Of a stretch of DNA of 64,000 nt, positions 34,933-44,328 are shown piece by piece. Below the pieces are notes generated by a model, which did not search any database, was not told where the DNA came from, and saw nothing but the letters and a program-made list of their open reading frames with translations. The stretch lies in contig NZ_KQ948668.1 of the NCBI RefSeq assembly GCF_001514145.1, positions 186,001-250,000 on the forward strand, written 5' to 3'. Within the stretch, counting starts at the first letter, position 1. Each line of letters begins with the position of its first letter. A program made the translations under genes and the position numbers. This DNA comes from Streptomyces canus (GTDB taxonomy: Bacteria > Actinomycetota > Actinomycetes > Streptomycetales > Streptomycetaceae).

Positions 34933-36323
34933 CCGACGGGCAGCAGTCCGGGCGGGACGCCGTCGTGATCGGCGGTGGGCTCGCCGGTATCACGGCCGCG
35001 CTCGCGCTCGCCGACGCCGGGGTGCGTGTCACCCTGCTCGAAGGCAGACCACGCCTGGGCGGACTCGCCTTCTCCTTCCAGCGCGGCGAACTGACCGTCG
35101 ACAACGGACAGCACGTCTACCTGCGCTGCTGCACCGCCTACCGCTGGTTCCTCGACCGCATCGAGGGAACGGCGCTGGCGCCGCTGCAGGATCGGCTCGA
35201 CGTGCCCGTACTCGACGTGGCCCGGCCCGAAGGCAGACGGCTCGGCAGGCTGCGGCGCGACGCGCTGCCGGTGCCCCTGCATCTGGGGCGCAGCCTGGCG
35301 ACCTATCCGCATCTCTCGCTCGCCGAGCGGGCCAGGGTGGGGCGTGCCGCGCTCGCGCTCAAGGGGCTCGACCTCGCCGATCCGAGCCTGGACGCACAGG
35401 ACTTCGGCAGCTGGCTGACCGCGCACGGTCAGTCGGCGCGTGCCGTCGAGGCCCTGTGGGACCTGGTCGGGGTCGCCACCCTCAACGCGGTCGCGGGCGA
35501 CGCCTCGCTGGGGCTCGCCGCGATGGTGTTCAAGACCGGTCTGCTGTCCGACCCGGGCGCGGCCGACATCGGCTGGGCGCACGTCCCGCTCGGTGAACTG
35601 CATGACCGGCTCGCCCGCAAGGCGCTCGACTCCGCGGGCGTGCGTATCGAGGTCCGTACACGCGTCACCTCCATCTCTACTGACGAGAACGGCACTTGGA
35701 GCGTTCAGGTTCCCGGGGAGACGCTCCGGGCCGACGCGGTGGTCCTCGCCGTCGCCCAGGACGAGGCGTGTGACCTGCTGCCGGAGGGCGCGCTGGACGC
35801 CCCGGAAAATCTTCGGGAGATCGGCACCGCCCCGATCCTCAACGTCCATGTCGTCTACGACCGCAAGGTGCTCGACAAGCCGTTCTTCGCGGCCCTCGGC
35901 ACCCCGGTGCAGTGGGTCTTCGACCGCACCGACGCCTCCGGGCTGCTCGAGGGCCAGTACCTCGCCCTGTCCCAGTCGGCCGCGCACCACGAGATCGACG
36001 AGCCGGTGGCCGCGCTGCGCGAGCGCTATCTGCCCGAGCTGGAGCGGCTGCTTCCGCTCGCGCGCGGCGCCGAGGTGAAGGACTTCTTCGTGACCCGGGA
36101 GCGCACGGCGACGTTCGCTCCGGCCCCCGGCGTCGGACGGCTGCGGCCCGGTGCCCGTACGAAAGCCCCCGGCCTCTACCTGGCCGGCGCGTGGACCGCC
36201 ACAGGGTGGCCCGCGACCATGGAGAGTGCGGTCCGCAGCGGTGTGAGCGCGGCGGACGCCGCTCTCGCCGCCCTGGGCCGGCCCCGCCCCGCCCGCCTCT
36301 TCGAGTTCGAGGAGGCCGCGTGA
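34929..36323 (+). CDS. hpnE: Hydroxysqualene dehydroxylase HpnE (FAD-dependent)
   Basis: A 464-residue FAD amine-oxidase/phytoene-desaturase-fold protein. The dinucleotide-binding motif is VVIGGGLAGITAALALADAG, followed by LEGRPRLGGLAFSF. The C-terminal FAD motif is GLYLAGAWTATGWPATMES. It converts hydroxysqualene to squalene. ATG 34929 has GGGAGGG 5 nt upstream and overlaps the end of the 46-codon ORF. Its stop overlaps possible starts of the polyprenyl synthase gene. Confidence 0.93.
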   Translation: MTDGQQSGRDAVVIGGGLAGITAALALADAGVRVTLLEGRPRLGGLAFSFQRGELTVDNGQHVYLRCCTAYRWFLDRIEGTALAPLQDRLDVPVLDVARPEGRRLGRLRRDALPVPLHLGRSLATYPHLSLAERARVGRAALALKGLDLADPSLDAQDFGSWLTAHGQSARAVEALWDLVGVATLNAVAGDASLGLAAMVFKTGLLSDPGAADIGWAHVPLGELHDRLARKALDSAGVRIEVRTRVTSISTDENGTWSVQVPGETLRADAVVLAVAQDEACDLLPEGALDAPENLREIGTAPILNVHVVYDRKVLDKPFFAALGTPVQWVFDRTDASGLLEGQYLALSQSAAHHEIDEPVAALRERYLPELERLLPLARGAEVKDFFVTRERTATFAPAPGVGRLRPGARTKAPGLYLAGAWTATGWPATMESAVRSGVSAADAALAALGRPRPARLFEFEEAA

Positions 36324-36385
36324 TGCTCGATCAGCACGGCGCGTCAGGCCCCAGCACCTCCGGTACCGCAACAAGAGGAGAGACC

Positions 36386-37459
36386 GTGCCCACTGTGCCC
36401 CCGGCAGAGACAGCCGCTGCGAGGACCGCGGTGGACGTGACCGCGCTCCTCGAGCGCGGCCGGACCCTGGCCACACCGGAGCTGAAGGCGGCCGTCGACC
36501 GCCTGGCACCCCCGATGGACACCGTTTCCGCCTACCACTTCGGCTGGATCGACGCCCAGGGCAACCCCGCGGACGGGGACGGCGGCAAGGCCGTGCGCCC
36601 CGCCCTCGCGGTGCTCTCGGCCGAGGTCACCGGCGCCCCGCCCGAGACCGGCATCCCCGGCGCCGTCGCCGTCGAACTGGTCCACAACTTCTCCCTGCTG
36701 CACGACGACCTGATGGACGGCGACGAGCAGCGCCGCCACCGCGACACCGTGTGGAAGGTGCACGGCCCCGCCCAGGCCATCCTGGTCGGCGACGCCCTGT
36801 TCGCCCTGGCCAACGAGGTGTTGCTCGAGCTCGGCACGGTCGAGGCCGGCCGCGCCACCCGCCGTCTGACCACCGCCACCCGCGCCCTGATCGACGGCCA
36901 GGCCCAGGACATCTCCTACGAGCACCGCGACCGCGTAAGCGTCGAGGAGTGCCTGGAGATGGAGGGCAACAAGACCGGCGCCCTGCTCGCCTGCGCCTCC
37001 TCCATCGGCGCGGTGCTCGGCGGCGCCGACGACCGCACCGCCGACACCCTGGAGAAGTACGGCTACCACCTCGGCCTCGCCTTCCAGGCCGTCGACGACC
37101 TCCTCGGCATCTGGGGCGACCCGGTCTCCACCGGCAAGCAGACCTGGAGCGATCTGCGCCAGCGCAAGAAGTCGCTGCCGGTCGTGGCCGCGCTCGCGGC
37201 GGGCGGTGCCGCCTCCGAGCGGCTCGGCGAGATCCTCGCCGCCGACGCCAAGAGCAGCGACTTCGAGAACTTCTCCGAGGAGGAGTTCGCGGCCCGCGCC
37301 GCCCTCATCGAGGAGGCCGGAGGCCGCGAGTGGACGGCGGCGGAGGCCCGCCGTCAGCACACCGTCGCCATCGAGGCCCTGAACGCCATCGACATGCCCG
37401 ACTCGGTGCGGGACCGGTTCACGGCGCTCGCCGACTTCGTCGTCGTACGAAAGAGATGA
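36386..37459 (+). CDS. Polyprenyl diphosphate synthase (FPP/GGPP-type) of the hopanoid cluster
   Basis: A 357-residue trans-polyprenyl synthase. The first Asp-rich motif is LLHDDLMDGDEQRRH and the second is FQAVDDLLGIWGD; GKAVRPALAVL is the IPP-binding region. It probably makes the farnesyl diphosphate used by HpnD. GTG 36386 has AGAGGAGAG 5-6 nt upstream. An ATG at 36323, overlapping the hpnE stop and with GGAGG upstream, would add 21 residues, but those codons include rare TCA, GCA, ACA and AGA. Confidence 0.88.
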   Translation: MPTVPPAETAAARTAVDVTALLERGRTLATPELKAAVDRLAPPMDTVSAYHFGWIDAQGNPADGDGGKAVRPALAVLSAEVTGAPPETGIPGAVAVELVHNFSLLHDDLMDGDEQRRHRDTVWKVHGPAQAILVGDALFALANEVLLELGTVEAGRATRRLTTATRALIDGQAQDISYEHRDRVSVEECLEMEGNKTGALLACASSIGAVLGGADDRTADTLEKYGYHLGLAFQAVDDLLGIWGDPVSTGKQTWSDLRQRKKSLPVVAALAAGGAASERLGEILAADAKSSDFENFSEEEFAARAALIEEAGGREWTAAEARRQHTVAIEALNAIDMPDSVRDRFTALADFVVVRKR

Positions 37460-37492
37460 TCACTATCGGTCGAATAGCCCTCGCGTAGTCGC

Positions 37493-37528
37493 CGGCCGGT
37501 GCTGCGAGGAAAGGAAAGGCACCGGCCG
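37493..37528 (+). other. Intra-operon hairpin upstream of shc
   Basis: CGGCCGGTGC (37493-37502) pairs perfectly with GCACCGGCCG (37519-37528), with a 16-nt purine-rich loop, in the 120-nt gap between the polyprenyl synthase gene and shc. This is the largest gap inside the operon. It may attenuate, stabilise or mark mRNA processing. Confidence 0.5.
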
Positions 37529-37579
37529 ACGGCGGACCCACAGCAGAGCACCACATGCACACTGCACGAAGGGGAAGCC

Positions 37580-39571
37580 ATGACAGCGACGACCGACGGA
37601 AGCACCGGGGCCCTGCCGCCCCGCGCTGCCGCGGCCAGCGAAACCCACCTCGACACTCCCGTGGCGGCCGGGATACAAGAAGCCGCCGTACGTGCCGTAC
37701 AGCGCGCCACCGAGCACCTGCTCGCCCAGCAGGACGCCGAGGGTTGGTGGAAGGGCGACCTCGAGACCAACGTCACGATGGACGCCGAGGACCTGCTGCT
37801 CCGACAGTTCCTGGGCATCCGCGACGAGTCGACCACCCGGGCCGCCGCCAAGTTCATCCGCGGCGAGCAGCGCGAGGACGGCGCCTGGGCCAGTTTCTAC
37901 GGCGGGCCCGGCGAACTCTCCACCACCATCGAGGCGTACGTCGCCCTCCGCCTGGACGGCGACGCTCCCGACGCCCCGCACATGGCGAAGGCCTCCGCCT
38001 GGATCCGCGCTCAGGGCGGTATCGCCGCCGCCCGGGTGTTCACCCGGATCTGGCTCGCCCTGTTCGGCTGGTGGAAGTGGGAGGACCTGCCCGAACTCCC
38101 GCCGGAGCTCATCTACTTCCCCCGGTGGATGCCGCTCAACATCTACGACTTCGGCTGCTGGGCCCGCCAGACCATCGTCCCGCTGACGATCGTCTCCGCG
38201 AAGCGCCCGGTCCGGCCCGCGCCCTTCCCGCTCGACGAACTGCACCTCGACCCGGCCGATCCGAACCCGGCCAAGCCCCTTGCCCCGGTGGCGAGTTGGG
38301 ACGGTGCCTTCCAGCGTCTCGACAAGGCGCTGCACCAGCTGCGCAAGGTCGCCCCGCGCAGACTGCGCAGAGCCGCGATGAACAGCGCGGCCCGCTGGAT
38401 CATCGAGCGGCAGGAGAACGACGGCTGCTGGGGCGGCATCCAGCCCCCGGCCGTCTATTCGGTGATCGCGCTGCACTTGCTCGGCTACGACCTCGAACAC
38501 CCGGTCATGCGGGCCGGGTTGGAGTCCCTGGACCGCTTCGCCATCTGGCGCGAGGACGGGTCCCGGATGATCGAGGCCTGCCAGTCGCCGGTGTGGGACA
38601 CCTGCCTCGCGACCATCGCGCTCGCCGACGCCGGCGTGCCCGCCGATCACCCGCAGCTCGTCAAGGCCGCGGACTGGATGCTCGGCGAGGAGATCGTCCG
38701 GCCCGGCGACTGGGCCGTCAAACGACCCCAACTCCCGCCGGGAGGCTGGGCGTTCGAGTTCCACAACGACAACTACCCCGACATCGACGACACCGCCGAG
38801 GTCGTCCTCGCGCTGCGACGGGTCAGACACCACGACCCCGAGCGGGTGGAGAAGGCCATCGGGCGCGGGGTGCGCTGGAACCTCGGGATGCAGTCGAAGA
38901 ACGGGGCCTGGGGCGCCTTCGACGTCGACAACACCAGCCCGTTCCCCAACCGGCTGCCGTTCTGCGACTTCGGCGAGGTCATCGACCCGCCGTCCGCCGA
39001 CGTCACCGCGCACGTGGTGGAGATGCTCGCGATCGAGGGGCTCTCCCACGACCCGCGCACCCGGCGCGGCATCGAGTGGTTGCTCGCCGAACAGGAGCCG
39101 GACGGCTCGTGGTTCGGGCGCTGGGGCGTCAACTACGTCTACGGCACCGGGTCGGTGGTGCCCGCGCTGACCGCCGCCGGTCTGCCCGCCTCGCACCCGG
39201 CGATCCGGCGGGCGGTGGCCTGGCTGGAGAAGGTGCAGAACGACGACGGCGGCTGGGGAGAGGACCTGCGCTCCTACAGGTACGTCAAGGAGTGGAGCGG
39301 CCGCGGCGCCTCCACGGCCTCGCAGACGGCCTGGGCGCTGATGGCGCTGCTGGCCGCGGGGGAGAAGGACTCCAAGGCCGTCGAGCGCGGCATCGAGTGG
39401 CTCGCGAGCACCCAGCGCGAGGACGGCTCCTGGGACGAGCCCTACTTCACCGGTACCGGTTTCCCCTGGGACTTCTCCATCAACTACCACCTCTACCGGC
39501 AGGTCTTCCCACTCACCGCCCTGGGCCGTTACGTCCACGGAGAACCGTTCTCCCGGACCGAGGCCCTCTGA
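37580..39571 (+). CDS. shc: Squalene-hopene cyclase
   Basis: A 663-residue class II triterpene cyclase. The catalytic acid motif DIDDTA (DxDDTA) is at residues 401-406. Several QW repeats are visible (for example QENDGCWGG, QSKNGAWGA, QEPDGSWFGRWG and QREDGSWDE). It cyclises squalene to hopene and diplopterol at the membrane. ATG 37580 is preceded by AAGGGGAAG. The stop overlaps the hpnG ATG (TGATG). Confidence 0.96.
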   Translation: MTATTDGSTGALPPRAAAASETHLDTPVAAGIQEAAVRAVQRATEHLLAQQDAEGWWKGDLETNVTMDAEDLLLRQFLGIRDESTTRAAAKFIRGEQREDGAWASFYGGPGELSTTIEAYVALRLDGDAPDAPHMAKASAWIRAQGGIAAARVFTRIWLALFGWWKWEDLPELPPELIYFPRWMPLNIYDFGCWARQTIVPLTIVSAKRPVRPAPFPLDELHLDPADPNPAKPLAPVASWDGAFQRLDKALHQLRKVAPRRLRRAAMNSAARWIIERQENDGCWGGIQPPAVYSVIALHLLGYDLEHPVMRAGLESLDRFAIWREDGSRMIEACQSPVWDTCLATIALADAGVPADHPQLVKAADWMLGEEIVRPGDWAVKRPQLPPGGWAFEFHNDNYPDIDDTAEVVLALRRVRHHDPERVEKAIGRGVRWNLGMQSKNGAWGAFDVDNTSPFPNRLPFCDFGEVIDPPSADVTAHVVEMLAIEGLSHDPRTRRGIEWLLAEQEPDGSWFGRWGVNYVYGTGSVVPALTAAGLPASHPAIRRAVAWLEKVQNDDGGWGEDLRSYRYVKEWSGRGASTASQTAWALMALLAAGEKDSKAVERGIEWLASTQREDGSWDEPYFTGTGFPWDFSINYHLYRQVFPLTALGRYVHGEPFSRTEAL

Positions 39572-40212
39572 TGAGCACCCAGCCCGCCACCGCCCCGCTG
39601 CTGATCGCCTGCGCTCTCGGCATCGAGCACCTCGCCCTGCGCACCGGCGACCGCGGCGGGGTCGGCGGGCCGGTCACCCTGCTCCGGACGGGCATGGGCC
39701 CCAAGGCGGCGGAACGGTCCGTCACCCGGCGCCTGGCCGATCCCGCGCTCGCCGGGGCCGCCGTCCTGGCCACCGGCTTCTGCGCGGGGCTCGCCCCCGG
39801 GATGCACCCCGGCGATCTGGTGGTCGCCGAGGAGACCCGGGATCCGGACGGAACCGTTCCCTGTGTGGAGACCGACCTACTCGTCAAGGAGCTTGTACGG
39901 GCCGTACCGGGACGTACCGTGCACACCGGACCGCTCACCGGCTCCGATCACGTGGTCCGCGGTCACGAGCGGTCGGATCTGCTCGCGACCGGCGCGATCG
40001 CGGTCGACATGGAGTCCGCGGCCACGCTCCTGAGCGCCGTGCGCGTGGGCGAGCGTCCTGTTGCGGCCGTCCGGGTGGTCGTGGATGCTCCACAACATGA
40101 ACTCGTCCGGATCGGCACGGTACGCGGTGGAATATCAGCCTTCCGCGTCCTTCGTTCCGTTCTTCCAGCTTTCCATGAATGGCACCGTTCCTTGCTGCTC
40201 CCCAGGAGGTGA
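39571..40212 (+). CDS. hpnG: Hopanoid-associated phosphorylase HpnG
   Basis: A 213-residue protein of the nucleoside phosphorylase/MTAN fold, with GFCAGLAPGMHPGDLVVAEE and IAVDMESAATLLSA (the ribose/purine-binding Glu region). HpnG removes adenine from adenosylhopane to give phosphoribosylhopane, upstream of bacteriohopanetetrol. ATG at 39571 overlaps the shc stop. hpnH follows after 5 nt, although its product acts before HpnG. Confidence 0.88.
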   Translation: MSTQPATAPLLIACALGIEHLALRTGDRGGVGGPVTLLRTGMGPKAAERSVTRRLADPALAGAAVLATGFCAGLAPGMHPGDLVVAEETRDPDGTVPCVETDLLVKELVRAVPGRTVHTGPLTGSDHVVRGHERSDLLATGAIAVDMESAATLLSAVRVGERPVAAVRVVVDAPQHELVRIGTVRGGISAFRVLRSVLPAFHEWHRSLLLPRR

Positions 40213-40217
40213 GCCAG

Positions 40218-41240
40218 ATGGCCATGCCGCTGCGCCAGTCCATCAAGGTCGCTACATACTTGGCCGAACAAAAGCTCCGCAAGCGGGACAAGTTCCCGCT
40301 GATCGTGGAGCTGGAGCCTCTCTTCGCGTGCAATCTCAAATGCGAGGGCTGCGGCAAGATCCAGCATCCTGCGGGTGTCCTCAAGCAGCGCATGCCGGTG
40401 GCGCAGGCCGTCGGGGCGGTGTTGGAGTCCGGTGCGCCGATGGTGTCCATCGCCGGCGGTGAGCCGCTGATGCACCCTCAGATCGACGAGATCGTGCGGC
40501 AGTTGGTGGCGAAGAAGAAGTACGTCTTCCTCTGCACCAACGCCATGCTGCTGCGCAAGAAGATGGACAAGTTCAAGCCCTCCCCCTACTTCGCCTTCGC
40601 GGTGCACATCGACGGGCTGCGTGAACGGCACGACGAGTCCGTGGCGAAGGAGGGTGTGTTCGACGAGGCCGTGGAGGCGATCAAGGAGGCCAAGAAGCGC
40701 GGCTTCCGGGTCACCACCAACTCGACCTTCTTCAACACCGACACCCCCCAGACCATCATCGAGGTGCTCAACTTCCTCAACGACGACCTCAAGGTCGACG
40801 AGATGATGATCTCGCCCGCCTACGCCTACGAGAAGGCGCCCGACCAGGAGCACTTCCTGGGCGTGGAGCAGACCCGTGAGCTGTTCAAGAAGGCCTTCGC
40901 GGGCGGCAACCGCAAGAAGTGGCGGCTCAACCACTCCCCGCTCTTCCTGGACTTCCTGGAGGGCAAGGTCGACTTCCCGTGCACGGCCTGGGCGATCCCG
41001 AACTATTCCCTGTTCGGCTGGCAGCGCCCCTGCTACCTGATGAGCGACGGATACGTGCCGACGTACCGCGAACTCATCGAGGAGACCGACTGGGACAAGT
41101 ACGGCCGCGGCAAGGACCCGCGGTGCGCCAACTGCATGGCGCACTGCGGCTACGAGCCCACCGCCGTTCTCGCCACCATGGGCTCGCTCAAGGAGTCGCT
41201 GCGTGCCATGCGCGAGACGGTCTCCGGAAACCGCGAGTAG
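40218..41240 (+). CDS. hpnH: Adenosyl-hopene transferase HpnH (radical SAM)
   Basis: A 340-residue radical SAM enzyme. The 4Fe-4S ligands C38-x3-C42-x2-C45 lie in FACNLKCEGCGK. SIAGGEPLMHP is the SAM-binding GGEP motif. A C-terminal Cys cluster (RCANCMAHCGYEP) completes the SPASM-like tail of the HpnH family. It adds the 5'-deoxyadenosyl group to diploptene, giving adenosylhopane. ATG 40218 has AGGAGGTGA 5-6 nt upstream. Confidence 0.95.
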   Translation: MAMPLRQSIKVATYLAEQKLRKRDKFPLIVELEPLFACNLKCEGCGKIQHPAGVLKQRMPVAQAVGAVLESGAPMVSIAGGEPLMHPQIDEIVRQLVAKKKYVFLCTNAMLLRKKMDKFKPSPYFAFAVHIDGLRERHDESVAKEGVFDEAVEAIKEAKKRGFRVTTNSTFFNTDTPQTIIEVLNFLNDDLKVDEMMISPAYAYEKAPDQEHFLGVEQTRELFKKAFAGGNRKKWRLNHSPLFLDFLEGKVDFPCTAWAIPNYSLFGWQRPCYLMSDGYVPTYRELIEETDWDKYGRGKDPRCANCMAHCGYEPTAVLATMGSLKESLRAMRETVSGNRE

Positions 41241-41244
41241 CGCC

Positions 41245-42402
41245 ATGACCGCCATTTCCTTGGGCGTCCCCGAGGTACCGGTCCGGCCGATCGCCGAACG
41301 GCGCGTGTCGCGCCAGATCATGGTCGGGCCGGTGGCGGTCGGGGGCGGGGCCCCGGTGTCGGTGCAGTCGATGACGACGACCCGAACGTCGGACGTCGGG
41401 GCGACGCTCCAGCAGATCGCCGAGCTCACGGCGTCCGGCTGCCAGATCGTCCGCGTCGCCTGTCCCACACAGGACGACGCGGACGCGCTCGCGACCATCG
41501 CCCGCAAGTCGCAGATCCCGGTGATCGCGGACATCCACTTCCAGCCCAAGTACGTGTTTGCGGCGATCGAGGCAGGCTGTGCGGCCGTACGCGTCAATCC
41601 CGGCAACATCAAGCAGTTCGACGACAAGGTCAAGGAGATCGCGCGGGCCGCGAAGGACCACGGCACGCCGATCCGGATCGGGGTCAACGCCGGGTCGCTG
41701 GACAGGCGGCTGCTCCAGAAGTACGGGAAGGCGACACCGGAGGCGCTGGTCGAATCGGCGTTGTGGGAGGCGTCGTTGTTCGAGGAGCACGGCTTTAGGG
41801 ACATCAAGATCTCCGTCAAGCACAACGACCCCGTCGTGATGGTCAGCGCCTACACGCTGCTCGCCGAGCAGTGCGACTACCCGCTGCACCTGGGGGTCAC
41901 GGAGGCCGGGCCCGCCTTCCAGGGGACGATCAAGTCGGCGGTGGCCTTCGGCGCACTGCTCAGCAGGGGGATCGGCGACACCATCCGGGTGTCGCTGAGT
42001 GCCCCGCCGGTCGAGGAGGTCAAGGTCGGCATCCAGATCCTGGAGTCGCTGAACCTGCGGCAACGCCGGCTGGAGATCGTGTCGTGTCCCTCCTGCGGGC
42101 GCGCGCAGGTCGACGTCTACAAGCTGGCCGACGAGGTCACGGCGGGTCTCGAGGGCATGGAAGTGCCCCTGCGGGTCGCGGTGATGGGATGTGTGGTCAA
42201 CGGTCCCGGCGAGGCACGGGAGGCGGACCTCGGGGTCGCCTCCGGCAACGGCAAGGGGCAGATCTTCGTGAAGGGCGAGGTCATCAAGACCGTCCCGGAG
42301 TCGAAGATCGTGGAGACCCTCATCGAGGAGGCGATGAAGATCGCCGAACAGATGGAGCAGGACGGCGTCGCGTCGGGGGAGCCGGCCGTCACCGTGAGTT
42401 GA
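41245..42402 (+). CDS. ispG: 4-hydroxy-3-methylbut-2-en-1-yl diphosphate synthase IspG
   Basis: A 385-residue actinobacterial IspG (GcpE). The TIM-barrel N-terminal half has VQSMTTTRTSDV and ADIHFQPKYV. The C-terminal 4Fe-4S module has SCPSCGR and MGCVVNGPGEA. It makes HMBPP from MEcPP in the MEP pathway. Being inside the hopanoid operon suggests a dedicated extra copy that raises isoprenoid flux; the housekeeping copy would be elsewhere. It is 4 nt after hpnH. Confidence 0.95.
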   Translation: MTAISLGVPEVPVRPIAERRVSRQIMVGPVAVGGGAPVSVQSMTTTRTSDVGATLQQIAELTASGCQIVRVACPTQDDADALATIARKSQIPVIADIHFQPKYVFAAIEAGCAAVRVNPGNIKQFDDKVKEIARAAKDHGTPIRIGVNAGSLDRRLLQKYGKATPEALVESALWEASLFEEHGFRDIKISVKHNDPVVMVSAYTLLAEQCDYPLHLGVTEAGPAFQGTIKSAVAFGALLSRGIGDTIRVSLSAPPVEEVKVGIQILESLNLRQRRLEIVSCPSCGRAQVDVYKLADEVTAGLEGMEVPLRVAVMGCVVNGPGEAREADLGVASGNGKGQIFVKGEVIKTVPESKIVETLIEEAMKIAEQMEQDGVASGEPAVTVS

Positions 42403-42429
42403 ACAGCACGGACCGAAGGGGGCCCGAGC

Positions 42430-44328
42430 GTGACCATTCTGGAGAACATCCGGGGACCACGCGACCTGAAGGCGCTGTCCGAATCGGATCTCGGTGAACT
42501 GTCCGAGGAAATCAGGGAGTTCCTGGTGCACGCGGTCGCCAGGACCGGCGGACACCTCGGGCCCAATCTGGGGGTGGTGGAACTCTCCATCGCGCTCCAC
42601 CGGGTCTTCGAGTCACCGGTCGACCGCATCGTGTGGGACACCGGCCATCAGAGCTATGTGCACAAGATCCTGACGGGACGTCAGGACTTCTCGAAGCTGC
42701 GTGGCAAGGGCGGCCTGTCCGGCTACCCCTCGCGTGAGGAGTCCGAGCACGACATCGTCGAGAACAGCCACGCCTCCACCGCGCTCGGCTGGGCCGACGG
42801 GCTCGCCAAGGCCCGCCAGGTGCAGGGAGCGAAGGGGCATGTTGTCGCGGTCATCGGCGACGGCGCGCTCACCGGCGGCATGGCCTGGGAGGCGCTGAAC
42901 AACATCGCGGCCGCCAAGGACCGGCCGCTGATCATCGTCGTCAACGACAACGAGCGGTCGTACTCGCCGACCATCGGCGGGCTCGCCAACCACCTGGCCA
43001 CTCTGCGCACGACCGACGGCTACGAGAAGGTGCTGGCCTGGGGGAAGGACGTACTCCTCAGAACCCCCCTGGTCGGCAACACCGTCTACGAGTCCCTGCA
43101 CGGCGCGAAGAAGGGCTTCAAGGACGCCTTCGCGCCGCAGGGCATGTTCGAGGACCTCGGGCTGAAGTACGTCGGCCCGATCGACGGACACGACATCGGG
43201 GCCGTGGAGTCGGCACTGAGGCGCGCCAAGCGCTTCCACGGGCCGGTGCTCGTCCACTGCCTGACGGAGAAGGGGCGCGGTTACGAGCCCGCCCTGGCCC
43301 ATGAGGAGGACCACTTCCACACCGTCGGTGTGATGGACCCCCTCACCTGCGAGCCGCTCGCGCCGTCCAACGGGCCCTCCTGGACCTCGGTGTTCGGCGA
43401 CGAGATAGTCGCGATCGGCGAGGAGCGGGAGGACGTCGTGGCGATCACGGCGGCCATGCTGCACCCGGTGGGCCTCGGGAAGTTCGCGGCGCGTTTCCCG
43501 GACCGGGTGTGGGACGTCGGTATCGCCGAGCAGCACGCGACGGTCTCCGCCGCAGGTCTCGCCACGGGAGGTCTGCACCCGGTCGTCGCCGTGTACGCGA
43601 CCTTCCTGAACCGGGCCTTCGACCAGCTCCTGATGGACGTCGCCCTGCACCGCTGCGGGGTCACGTTCGTCCTGGACCGGGCCGGGGTCACGGGCGTCGA
43701 CGGGGCCTCCCACAACGGCATGTGGGACATGTCGATCCTCCAGGTCGTCCCCGGACTGAGGATCGCCGCTCCCCGGGACGCCGACCAGCTGCGGGCGCAG
43801 CTGCGGGAGGCGGTCGCCGTGGACGACGCGCCGACCCTGGTGCGGTTCCCGAAGGAATCGGTGGGACCTTCGTTGCCGGCGATCGACCGGGTCGGTGGCC
43901 TGGACGTGCTGCATCGCGGGGAGCGGCCCGAGGTGCTGCTGGTCGCCGTCGGTGTGATGGCCCCGGTGTGCCTCCAGGCCGCCGAGCTGCTGGAGGCGCG
44001 GGGTATCAACTGCACGGTCGTTGACCCGCGTTGGGTCAAGCCCGTCGACCCCTCGCTGCCGGGCCTCGCCGCGGAACACCGGCTGGTCGCCGTCGTCGAG
44101 GACAACAGCCGGGCCGCCGGCGTGGGCGCCGCCGTCGCGTTGGCGCTCGGTGACGCCGAGGTCGACGTACCCGTACGGCGGTTCGGAATCCCCGAGCAGT
44201 TCCTCGCGCACGCCAAGCGGGGCGAGGTGCTCGCCGACATCGGTCTGACGCCGGTCGAGGTGGCGGGGCGGATCAGCGCGAGTCTGGCCGTGAAGGCACA
44301 GACCGAAGTCAGGGAGAAGGCTGAATGA
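42430..44328 (+). CDS. dxs: 1-deoxy-D-xylulose-5-phosphate synthase
   Basis: A 632-residue ThDP enzyme. It has HLGPNLGVVELSIALH at the start, the ThDP motif GDGALTGGMAWEALNN, a transketolase pyrimidine domain with DVGIAEQHA, and a C-terminal transketolase domain. It condenses pyruvate with glyceraldehyde 3-phosphate, the entry step of the MEP pathway. The GTG start at 42430 is 27 nt after ispG. Its stop overlaps the aminotransferase ATG (ATGA). Confidence 0.95.
   Translation: MTILENIRGPRDLKALSESDLGELSEEIREFLVHAVARTGGHLGPNLGVVELSIALHRVFESPVDRIVWDTGHQSYVHKILTGRQDFSKLRGKGGLSGYPSREESEHDIVENSHASTALGWADGLAKARQVQGAKGHVVAVIGDGALTGGMAWEALNNIAAAKDRPLIIVVNDNERSYSPTIGGLANHLATLRTTDGYEKVLAWGKDVLLRTPLVGNTVYESLHGAKKGFKDAFAPQGMFEDLGLKYVGPIDGHDIGAVESALRRAKRFHGPVLVHCLTEKGRGYEPALAHEEDHFHTVGVMDPLTCEPLAPSNGPSWTSVFGDEIVAIGEEREDVVAITAAMLHPVGLGKFAARFPDRVWDVGIAEQHATVSAAGLATGGLHPVVAVYATFLNRAFDQLLMDVALHRCGVTFVLDRAGVTGVDGASHNGMWDMSILQVVPGLRIAAPRDADQLRAQLREAVAVDDAPTLVRFPKESVGPSLPAIDRVGGLDVLHRGERPEVLLVAVGVMAPVCLQAAELLEARGINCTVVDPRWVKPVDPSLPGLAAEHRLVAVVEDNSRAAGVGAAVALALGDAEVDVPVRRFGIPEQFLAHAKRGEVLADIGLTPVEVAGRISASLAVKAQTEVREKAE

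Noticed and set aside
37463..39538. A 691-codon open frame antisense to shc
   Set aside because: It is an antisense shadow; shc has the DxDDTA motif and QW repeats, while the antisense product has no recognisable motif.
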